Below are positions 37,608 to 45,759 of a stretch of 64,000 nucleotides of DNA, in pieces (the first letter of the stretch is position 1; each line of letters opens with the position of its first letter). Source of the stretch: Kalmanozyma brasiliensis GHG001 (lineage: Eukaryota > Basidiomycota > Ustilaginomycetes > Ustilaginales); assembly GCF_000497045.1 (NCBI RefSeq), contig NW_015961990.1, positions 656,613 through 720,612 on the forward strand. The letters run 5' to 3'. Below the pieces are notes generated by a model. That model had not been told where the DNA came from. It saw only the letters and a program-made list of their open reading frames with translations, and searched no databases. A program made the position numbers and the translations under genes.

Positions 37608-38846
37608 ATGACCGCCGCAACCAAAGACTCCAAGGGCCTCACCGTCTACAAGCCGCCCTTCACCATCGACACAATCAACGCTTTTCTGAGCAAGGTTCCC
37701 TTCTCCTCGCCCTTCCTGGCCATCCTTCCTGGTCTCGCCGTCCTCTACCACAGGCGGACCAACCCTCACCTCGCAAGCTCCACCACGCTCGGCGAAGGCT
37801 TCACTCTGGTCAAAAATCTTCTCTTCTCGCAGTACAAGTTTGTCGGTGTCATCTGGATCCTTGTCTTGATCCGCACCATCAACGGCATTCTCGTCCGCTA
37901 CAACCGCAATCACCGGGAGTGGGCGCGCGACCCCATCGACTATAAGAACGATGTGGTCGTCATCACCGGTGGTTCCGCCGGTATCGGCAAGGAGATCGTC
38001 CAGCTGCTGAGCCACAAGAAGAAGGCGCACATTGCTGTGCTCGACATGGCACCGCCCACCTACATTGCTGCTCCCGCTGGAGCACCCGAGATCCTCTACT
38101 ACAAGACCGACGTCAGCAACCTCGAGCAGGTCTCTGAGGTGGGCAAGAAGATCCGCCAGGCGTTCGGCGGTAAGAAGGTGGGTGTGCTGATCAATTGTGC
38201 CGGTGTCGCCTCGGGCAATACCATCCTCGATTGCGATCTCGACTCGGTCGCGCGCCTGTGGCGCATCAACACGTTTGCCAACTGGGTCACGGTCAAGGAG
38301 TTCTGCCCAGACATGATTGCGCGCAATCACGGTCACGTCGTCACCGTCTCGTCGGCAGGTGCCTACTCGACGCTCCCTTCCATGTCCGAGTATGCTACCT
38401 CGAAAGCGGCTGCGCTCGCCTTCCACGAGTGTCTCGCCATCGAGATGCGCACCCGATACAACGCGCCACGCGTCCGCACCTCGCTCGTCGCCCCCACAAA
38501 GGTCCGCACCGCCCTCGGAGACGGAATGGAGGACCACGCAGACCCCTTCTTCACGCCCGTCCTCGAACCCATCCAGGTCGCCGAACAGATCGTCTGGAGT
38601 CTCGACTCGGGTCTCTCGCAGCACCTCATGCTTCCCGGCTTCGCCGTCATCCTCCCCTGGATTCGTGCCGCCCCCGACTGGTTCAGGCGCGCTCTGGCCG
38701 TCATCGACAACGGTGACAACACCGTCACCGAAAAGAGCATGTCCCGCGCCATGAAGAACGGATACGGCAAGAACTGGGAGGGCGCCGACAAGGAGCTCTA
38801 CGAACGAAGGACAAAGCTCATGGCTAACCAGAAAGGTTCCAAGTGA
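37608..38846 (+). CDS. Membrane-anchored short-chain dehydrogenase (retinol dehydrogenase-like)
   Basis: A 412-residue protein. The frame is open upstream, but the first plausible ATG is at 37608 (MTAATKDSKGLTVYK), 99 bases after a TATA box. Two hydrophobic segments precede the catalytic domain (FSSPFLAILPGLAVLY and FVGVIWILVLIRTINGILV), indicating an ER or lipid-droplet anchor. The classical SDR motifs are intact: cofactor loop TGGSAGIG (residues 120-127), NCAG in GVLINCAGVASG, the serine in VTVSSAGAYS, and the catalytic YATSK with Tyr262 and Lys266. This resembles the SDR16C/RDH10/DHRS group that handles lipophilic alcohols or ketones; in fungi lipid or sterol-related substrates are likely. 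The substrate and cofactor preference cannot be fixed from sequence. Confidence 0.88.
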   Translation: MTAATKDSKGLTVYKPPFTIDTINAFLSKVPFSSPFLAILPGLAVLYHRRTNPHLASSTTLGEGFTLVKNLLFSQYKFVGVIWILVLIRTINGILVRYNRNHREWARDPIDYKNDVVVITGGSAGIGKEIVQLLSHKKKAHIAVLDMAPPTYIAAPAGAPEILYYKTDVSNLEQVSEVGKKIRQAFGGKKVGVLINCAGVASGNTILDCDLDSVARLWRINTFANWVTVKEFCPDMIARNHGHVVTVSSAGAYSTLPSMSEYATSKAAALAFHECLAIEMRTRYNAPRVRTSLVAPTKVRTALGDGMEDHADPFFTPVLEPIQVAEQIVWSLDSGLSQHLMLPGFAVILPWIRAAPDWFRRALAVIDNGDNTVTEKSMSRAMKNGYGKNWEGADKELYERRTKLMANQKGSK

Positions 38847-39059
38847 TTTCCGTCTTTGCCGCCTCGTCCCCCCGGATTGCACCTGTTTCGTCATAGATTT
38901 TGCTAATGTCAACGTTTGGTCAAGCATGCAGATGATCCGTCCGTGTCCGTTCAAGAAGGGTGTGGCATGTCATTTCGGCATTCGATCACAGTCAGCGCGA
39001 TAGATGGGATGTTCCGGGATTGCGACTCGGCATATTCGATACGTATCGTGAGAAAAGCC

Positions 39060-42000
39060 TCAGCGCCCACCCTTCTTCTTCTTCTTCTTTGCTCCTCCTC
39101 CCGACGTACTGATCGAGATAGGCTTTGCAGCGCTGACGGCATCTATGCTGCTGAGAAGGCCGTCCTTGTCGGAGGCAACGGGTTCCGCTGCAGACGCCGA
39201 TAGACTGTCAGGAGTCTGCGTTACCTTGCTTCCTTCGCAAAGCATGCCGGAGCCAGCACTGCCACTATCGCCTCCGTCCGAGTTGGATGGACTGCTATCC
39301 CTCGGGCTCGGCTGACTGGCCTTGCCTTCACTTCGATTGTCGGCCATCGTCGTCAAGCCACTGCTCTGGCTTAAGAGACTTGAGCGCGTGGAGCCACCGG
39401 AGGGCAGAGCATATACGAGCTCGCGTCGCGCCGCCCCGATCTTGTTGCTCAGATCCTGTGGTGGAGACAGGCTCGTTCGCGACTGCAAGACGGTGGCGTC
39501 GCCGGAGTCCTCCTCGAACAAGCCGAGAGTAAACTCGTCGTCCGCACTGTTGATGCCCAGATCTTCCGGAATGCCTGGCAGCTCTTCCCTTTTACTGCTC
39601 GACCCGGTGTCCGTGTCCATGACGTCGAAATGGGGAGCTATCGGAGCAGCAGGACTGCGACTTGCGTCGAGAGTGTCCCAATCGCAGTCATCCGCATCTG
39701 CGGACGGGTCCTCGGTTTCGCTGAATCGCGTCGATGGGGTCTCAGCCGAGCTCGGCTGCGAGCCTCTGGTTGGCGCCTCGTTGGCTAGCGTAGACAGCAG
39801 CGACAGGTCGGATCGCGCTGAGCCATGGTCAATTCGTCTCGCAGCTGCATGGCTTCGGTCATAGCGATCGCCTTCTGAACGGTCGTCACTTGCATCTCCG
39901 CCCAGCAGGTCGACCTCGGTGTCTCCTTCGAAAGAGACCGACGCCGCGTTCGCGCTCTTGAGATCGGCCCGCCCATCGGTCGCGTCATTGGCAGCAGCAC
40001 CACCTGTGCGACGCCTTGCCATGTCGACTCCACGGCCGAGCTCCTTGCCTGCCCGATAGATGCCACCGAGACCGCTGGAGACGATACGGATCGGTATGCT
40101 ACTGCCCGTCGTCCATCCCGCTGATCGGCCACGTTGTCCCTGAGGGAAGCTAGGAATGTGCGCCGAAGCGCTGCGTGGCGGTAGATGCTCGGGGTCGAAC
40201 GACATCTGGTCGAGAGCACCTGCCAAGCTGTCATCGAACGAACTAGAAGGCTCAGAGGAAGAAGGCTCCCGAGACACCAAGCGGGCTGTTCTGCGGACTT
40301 GGATGGGACGCGAGCCGCGCCGCTGAATGCAGCGCAGCGATTCCTTTGTCCCCATCAATGCGGCGGACGGTTTGTTGGTGTTGCGTGTGCGTGCGTGGAA
40401 GAAAGTTTGTCGAGAGAGGAAGATTGAAGATGGCAGCATGGCTGGCGACTGGCTGTACGTCTCGATCTCGGCCTTGGCCACCGATGCTAGAGGCTTTGTG
40501 ACGGGAGCCTGCGACTGACCTGCTGAGCGCGAAATGCTCGCGAGATCCTCCAGAGCGGGCACAGTGTGTCTCGTGACGGCGCCGGCTTCAGGCAAGAGCT
40601 GATCCCACAGCGCGATACGGACGCATTCGGCTTGCAAGCGCGGCGGCTGCTGGGATGGGAGGAATCCTTCACCTGCCTTGCGCATCATCTGCGAGAGACC
40701 CGACGACCGCGGCGATGTGGCTGCGACAGAACGACGACTTGAGTCGGAGCTGGAGGCGTGCCCATGCTCCATGCTGTTGCCGGCACTCGTTGCTTGCGTC
40801 TGCGTGCTCCAACAGCGGACCGCATGAAGAGTCACGCTGGCTGTGCGCGCATCGCTGGTCAGCAGCTCGAATGGAGAGCTTGCATCGTTGTCGGAACGGC
40901 GACTTCGCGGAACTGAATCGAGCAGCAAGAAGGAAGGGAAGCCGGTCTTCGTTAGCAAGATCGTACTGGGCGTTGTCGGAGCGTCTGGTCCGGGCGCGCC
41001 GGCTGGTTTGGGAAGCGTTCCCTGCTGCGAAGGCGCTGAAGGTCGCGCAGATCTTGCAAGGCTGGCGAGCGATACCCCGAGGAGCTGAAGCGCCTGTGGG
41101 TTCTTCATTTTGCCTTGGACGTGATTAGTGATAAAAGGGGCGCCACCAAACGGATTGACAGCATAGATGTGCACCGTGCCGCTGTGCGTGCCGACAGCGA
41201 CCCACTGCGCGTCCGAACTCCACTCGGCGTGCACTGCGTCTGCGGTAGTGATGCCACGCATCAATTTGTAACGATGCGAGACAGGCGCGGACGACGAGGG
41301 ATGCGCAGCGTTCCCGAACGAGCCCGACGCCGGCATCTCGAAAACGTGAAAGGCGTGTCCAAGCGTGTCGGCGGTGAGCAGCAGACGACCGCAGGGGCTC
41401 AAGGAGAGCAGAGCGACCGCGTTACTAAAAGGGGCGAACGTGCAGACAGCCCGCGCAGAGGCAGCCAGATCGATGACCCGCACACACGCAGCGTAGTTGG
41501 TAGACGCGCCTTGAACAGGACCGCCGCCACTGTCCGCACCTGATAGTCCAGCGGGCGGCAAACGTCTCGCTGCGTGGCCACCGTCTACGGCTGAGAGCAT
41601 GGGGGAACTCGACGCCGAAGAGGTTCGACGTGAGAGGCGCGCAGCCGTGTGAGGAGCCGACTGCGAAAGCAAACTCGGTTGCGGAGGGGAGAAGGCCGCT
41701 CCGCCCGGCGGACTGCCAACTTGTGGCCAGTAAGAGCTGCCCCATTCTCCGATTGTGCGCACGCCGGTCATGACACCGCCGCGGATGCGCCGGGCAGCGT
41801 CGCCAACATGTGCCGAGGTCTCGAAGAGGTTGTCGCGCATTTCCCCGACGCGTCCAGCTGCATCTGAGTGCGTGCCTGCGAAGGAGCGCGATGGGTCATG
41901 GTAGGCTGCACTCGATGTCCTCCGTGAATCAGAGCGAACGGTGGAGATGTCCTTTGAGGGGGTGCAGGCGAAAGCGAGAAGACGATGCGAGAGGGAGATG

Positions 42001-43091
42001 GGAGGCGGACGCTCCGATGACGCAGCCGAGACGTCCAGGATCGGGGCGCAGACGTATTCCAAGGTGGAAGTGGAGAGCACGTGAATGGACGCAGGAGCAG
42101 CAAAGGAGAGCACGAGAAATCGCGCGTTGCACTGAGCCTGTACTTGTGGCCAGAGGATGTCTCTGCGGGTCTCGGCGTGTTCCGGTTGCCGAGGCAGAGA
42201 AGTGGCGCGATGCTGAAGATGTGCCGATGCCTGCACCTGATGAGCCGAGAGAGAATAAGCAAGCAAGCATGTCGCATTGTCGGGTTCCTGCAGCACCACA
42301 AGCAGCTGCGGATCAGTGCAGTCGACAGCAGGAGGCCGAACCACAGCAGTCAAAAGCTTGGAGCTTGCATTAGAAGACGAGGCAGGACGGTCGAGCAAGG
42401 CATCTGCCGCATTGGGGAGCGAGAGCAGCTCGGTGATGTTGCGATCTTGAACGAGAAGCGCTTGAAGGGTGCCGTCATCAAAATAGGAGATTAAAAGTGG
42501 TGCAAACCTGAGTGGGCGAGATGTCAGGGGAATGCGGTCCCAGCGTGACCAAAGGATGTGAGGCCGTGGCTGGTCGACCTGATGTGCCGAGCGAAGGGCA
42601 GCCTCGATGCTGTTTGGATCAGGACCAGTGCCTGCATTGTGAAAGGCGTCATAGATGGGAGAGACGGAGCCATCGGTGCGAAGAGCGCTCGTCTGGTCGG
42701 CGGCGGGAATGGCTTGAGGCGAAGCAGGATTGTTGGAGTGAGCCGCGATGAGATTCGAGATGCCGCGATTTGCCTGCTGCGAGAGGGAAGAGATGGTGGA
42801 AGTGACCGTCTCGATGGTCGATACTGGCTTGAGTGCGGATGCTACAAAGGATCGAGGCGCCAAAGCAGCTGAAGCGGAAGCCGAACCACCTGCGCGTGCA
42901 TCTTGGTGGACAGCTTCGGAGGCAGCAGGTGCAGATTCGATCGAGCGAACACCCTGCTTGGAATCAGCAGGGGCGATCGGAGGCGAGCTTGAGACCGAGC
43001 TTGCGTTCACCGAGGGCGAGGAGGCAGAATCAACGTTTTTCTTCTTTGGTTTTGTCGAGGAGGCATTGGAATCGTGAGAGCGAGGGCTCAT
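39060..43091 (-). CDS. BCAS3-like WD-repeat protein (autophagy-related)
   Basis: A 1343-residue uninterrupted frame from an ATG at 43091. Central parts form a beta-propeller-like region: VQDRNITELLSLPNAADALL, LLVVLQEPDNATCLLAYSL, ALLSLSPCGRLLLTADTLG, HAFHVFEM, and DAQWVAVGTHSGTVHIYAVN. The phrase HAFHVFEM plus the later GTHSGTVHIYAVNPFGG is typical of the BCAS3 and plant/fungal ATG18-related class, and a BCAS3-type segment with IPIRIVSSGLGGIYRAGKEL follows. Animal BCAS3 binds phosphoinositides with PHAF1 at phagophores. The N- and C-termini are Ser-rich and disordered, and the protein ends in a lysine run (KKKKKKGGR). A role at membranes in autophagy is inferred. It diverges from the hydrolase gene across 1.5 kb. 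Confidence 0.75.
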   Translation of the reverse strand: MSPRSHDSNASSTKPKKKNVDSASSPSVNASSVSSSPPIAPADSKQGVRSIESAPAASEAVHQDARAGGSASASAALAPRSFVASALKPVSTIETVTSTISSLSQQANRGISNLIAAHSNNPASPQAIPAADQTSALRTDGSVSPIYDAFHNAGTGPDPNSIEAALRSAHQVDQPRPHILWSRWDRIPLTSRPLRFAPLLISYFDDGTLQALLVQDRNITELLSLPNAADALLDRPASSSNASSKLLTAVVRPPAVDCTDPQLLVVLQEPDNATCLLAYSLSAHQVQASAHLQHRATSLPRQPEHAETRRDILWPQVQAQCNARFLVLSFAAPASIHVLSTSTLEYVCAPILDVSAASSERPPPISLSHRLLAFACTPSKDISTVRSDSRRTSSAAYHDPSRSFAGTHSDAAGRVGEMRDNLFETSAHVGDAARRIRGGVMTGVRTIGEWGSSYWPQVGSPPGGAAFSPPQPSLLSQSAPHTAARLSRRTSSASSSPMLSAVDGGHAARRLPPAGLSGADSGGGPVQGASTNYAACVRVIDLAASARAVCTFAPFSNAVALLSLSPCGRLLLTADTLGHAFHVFEMPASGSFGNAAHPSSSAPVSHRYKLMRGITTADAVHAEWSSDAQWVAVGTHSGTVHIYAVNPFGGAPFITNHVQGKMKNPQALQLLGVSLASLARSARPSAPSQQGTLPKPAGAPGPDAPTTPSTILLTKTGFPSFLLLDSVPRSRRSDNDASSPFELLTSDARTASVTLHAVRCWSTQTQATSAGNSMEHGHASSSDSSRRSVAATSPRSSGLSQMMRKAGEGFLPSQQPPRLQAECVRIALWDQLLPEAGAVTRHTVPALEDLASISRSAGQSQAPVTKPLASVAKAEIETYSQSPAMLPSSIFLSRQTFFHARTRNTNKPSAALMGTKESLRCIQRRGSRPIQVRRTARLVSREPSSSEPSSSFDDSLAGALDQMSFDPEHLPPRSASAHIPSFPQGQRGRSAGWTTGSSIPIRIVSSGLGGIYRAGKELGRGVDMARRRTGGAAANDATDGRADLKSANAASVSFEGDTEVDLLGGDASDDRSEGDRYDRSHAAARRIDHGSARSDLSLLSTLANEAPTRGSQPSSAETPSTRFSETEDPSADADDCDWDTLDASRSPAAPIAPHFDVMDTDTGSSSKREELPGIPEDLGINSADDEFTLGLFEEDSGDATVLQSRTSLSPPQDLSNKIGAARRELVYALPSGGSTRSSLLSQSSGLTTMADNRSEGKASQPSPRDSSPSNSDGGDSGSAGSGMLCEGSKVTQTPDSLSASAAEPVASDKDGLLSSIDAVSAAKPISISTSGGGAKKKKKKGGR

Positions 43092-43499
43092 GGGTAAACA
43101 GCTCTGTGCGAGCCCGAAAGGAGGGAGCCAGAGAAACGAAGAAGGGCAAGATCACTGAAGCTGCTAGCTCGCAGGAGAAGAGCCGATGTGGACGATGATT
43201 GGCCGTTTGCAGCGAGGGGATGTGAGTGCGGACAGAAGGTTAGAAGCTCCTAGGAGTTGGCGCGCGCGTTTGTGAGGCCGAGATAAGAGGAACAAGGTAT
43301 CGACGTGTCAAGAGAGATGACTACCCGAGACGAAACCGGAGGAGCGATTAAAGTGTACAGATGGAGCGTTACGCGGGAGATTGAGGGGCTGGATCGACGT
43401 GATGGATGGACAAAGAGCGTGTTTGTGACTGTGATTTCCGTGGTGTGACGTGACGTTTTCTGTGGATTGGATAGCTTGAGGTTGGACGAGGTTGCTTCA

Positions 43500-43524
43500 G
43501 TGGTGGTGGTGGTGGTGGTGATGG
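43500..43524. repeat. GTG trinucleotide run
   Basis: About eight GTG/GAT-type triplets in intergenic sequence upstream of the minus-strand BCAS3-like gene. Confidence 0.85.
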
Positions 43525-43659
43525 TGACGAGTGTGGATGGCCGAAGAGTCTGGAAGGAGGAGTAGCGGCGGATGACTCGTCGGGTCGGATGGCTGAGCTG
43601 CACAGAGATAGCACAGCATGCAGTGGGAGTGTGTGCGACAGGGTCCACAGACACCGACT

Positions 43660-43696
43660 CAGCACAGCACAGCACAGCGCCCACGCACGCACGCAC
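43660..43696. repeat. AGCAC and ACGC short tandem repeats
   Basis: Four CAGCA-type units directly followed by ACGC units. Intergenic simple sequence. Confidence 0.8.
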
Positions 43697-44624
43697 AAGC
43701 TGACGCGACGGTGCGTTTATCGCATGCACGCACTCACAAGCGGGCTGCGTCAGACCCTGAACTTGCTTTACAGCAGATCGGTTGCTCACCGTGGCACGGA
43801 CGCAATCACATTGACTCAGCCAGACCAAACCCTGTTCCTTGACAACAGGAAAGCCAATAGAAATGGAGACCGAGCGCATTGCCACCTCCTTCCATCGGCC
43901 ACGCCGGCAACGCATCCTGTGACCTATGTGGTCTGAGAGAGAAAGCCAAAGGAGGCGGGGCCATCCTCGTCGGCCCACCACCGAAAGTGGAGCGGCCTAT
44001 TTACGGAACGCAGCGCGATGCAGAGGGGCGACACGAACAAAGACACGGCTTTAGTGCCTGGCTCGCCAGCAAGCGAGGACCCTGACGCGTTCAAAGTCGA
44101 GTCGAGACCAGTCGAGCGTGCAGCTGTGCTTGCTCAACTGACCAAAATCGAGTGGGGCGGTGGGGACTCACGGCTCGGCAGCGGTAACTTTTGCTCCACA
44201 TCCAAGCCGTCTGCAAGCCTTTGTACGCCCCGCATCGCCGTTCAAGCGCCGTCGGACCGCGATCGACGCTGCACGGCCGGTCTGTCGTGATCGTGATCCC
44301 GACACTCATGTCACTGTGTCCATGCCCGTCAGCGAAGCAAGTATGAGCGTGCGAGACTGAAACGTAATGAACTGGGTCACCCGACTGGAAGCAAGCAGTC
44401 GAAACGCAGCAGCCGTCCCAATTTCACGATGCTCCCGGATGAGCCGAGCAGGTGTCGTTCAGGGTCCTCATCCCCAGTTGAAAGCACCCAAAATAATGTG
44501 ATTGCATTCAGCGTGAGAAGATGGTCGGCGTCGTCCGACCTTGCTCTTACTCACCACTTCGCAACATCACATTTCCCCCCTTAGACGCCGCTTGAGACGC
44601 TGGTAGTCCCCTTTATCGCCCATC

Positions 44625-45659
44625 ATGGCCGGCCACTCCGCCTCTGCTTCTTCTGTCTCCGAAGAAAGGCTGCATGCCTGGAGCTTGCAGTATATACGTT
44701 TGAAAGCCACCGTGGTGCTCATGCGGACCCTGATGTACTCGCTCAAGTCTCTGCATCCCCTCATTCGCGGCCCTCAACCTGCCTTGCCCCATGCATTTGA
44801 ACGTCAAGAGGTCAATCTTCCTTCCCGTCAGAGCGGACGTACCATCAAGGCGCACATCTATCGATCCAAACATGTCGCCCCCACTTCCGACGGCGACCTC
44901 GCTCCTCTGCCTGTCCACATCTCCTGGCACGGCTCCGGTTTCGTTCTGCCAAATCTCGGCGAGGACTATGGCTTTGTCGCCCATGTCCTCCGGAAGCTCG
45001 GTCCCAACTGCATCTTTGTCGACGCAGACTATCGCAAGGCTCCCGAGCATCCTTTCCCAGCAGCTAGTCACGACGCTCAGGATGTAGTCAACTACGTTCT
45101 ATCTCAGCCAAAAGTGTACGATGCCGACCGAATCACACTCGGTGGCGTCTCGGCAGGTGGCAATCTTGCTCTCGTCGTCGGCGCTCAGCTCGGCCCGCAG
45201 CGCATTGCTGGTGTCGCTGCGCTGTACTCGGCAGTCGATTTCACCATCAAACCCGGCACACGCCCTCTGCCCACCAAAGACCGGCCCGACAGCGGCTTCC
45301 CTCTGCCAACCTGGATGAGCCACATCTTTGTCGACTCCTACTTTGTTCGCGAAGAGGACAAGAGCCATCCACTCTGTAGCGTCTACTACGTCGATGCCGC
45401 CCGCTTCCCTCCCCTCCTCCTTGCATCTGGTCAGGTCGACTACCTCCATGCTGCCTCCGAAAAGCTCGTCCGCAAACTTACAGATGCGGGCAGGACAGAC
45501 GCACGCTTCATCAGTGTCGAAAAGGAAGGCCACGGCTTCGACAAGATTCCAAGAGGACCAGCATCCGTTAAGCGCAGAGACTACGTGTACGACGAGTTCG
45601 CCGACTTTATACAACAATCCTGGTCAAAGACATCAGCGCCTCGTAAAGCTCAACTCTAG
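44625..45659 (+). CDS. Alpha/beta hydrolase, HSL-type (abhydrolase_3) esterase
   Basis: A 344-residue protein from the ATG at 44625. The oxyanion motif HGSGF (His102, in place of HGGG/HGGGF) is followed by the lid region and the nucleophile elbow GVSAGGN with Ser176. Later blocks PPLLLASGQVDYLH and EKEGHGFDK supply the acid and histidine of the triad. VFVDADYRKAPEHPFPAA, read here as IFVDADYRKAPEHPFP, is the diagnostic hormone-sensitive-lipase family phrase. The enzyme probably hydrolyses short acyl esters in the cytosol; there is no signal peptide, although the N-terminus has a mildly hydrophobic segment. The physiological substrate is unknown. It is convergent with the aquaporin gene, 100 bases between stops. 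Confidence 0.88.
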   Translation: MAGHSASASSVSEERLHAWSLQYIRLKATVVLMRTLMYSLKSLHPLIRGPQPALPHAFERQEVNLPSRQSGRTIKAHIYRSKHVAPTSDGDLAPLPVHISWHGSGFVLPNLGEDYGFVAHVLRKLGPNCIFVDADYRKAPEHPFPAASHDAQDVVNYVLSQPKVYDADRITLGGVSAGGNLALVVGAQLGPQRIAGVAALYSAVDFTIKPGTRPLPTKDRPDSGFPLPTWMSHIFVDSYFVREEDKSHPLCSVYYVDAARFPPLLLASGQVDYLHAASEKLVRKLTDAGRTDARFISVEKEGHGFDKIPRGPASVKRRDYVYDEFADFIQQSWSKTSAPRKAQL

Positions 45660-45759
45660 AAGCGATCATAGAAGATATATGGAAGGAGCGGAAATAGAGG
45701 CGTGCCATTGTGCACGCAGAGATGCATCGCGAGCTCTCATGCGTGCGACTGAAAGCGAT

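Larger units (their letters stand above)
43092..44624. other. Divergent promoter region with short simple repeats
   Basis: About 1.5 kb between divergent genes. It contains a GTG run at 43500-43524, an AGCAC run at 43660-43678 and an ACGC run at 43683-43696. No family is recognisable in the short frames, which mostly start at non-ATG codons. Confidence 0.55.
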
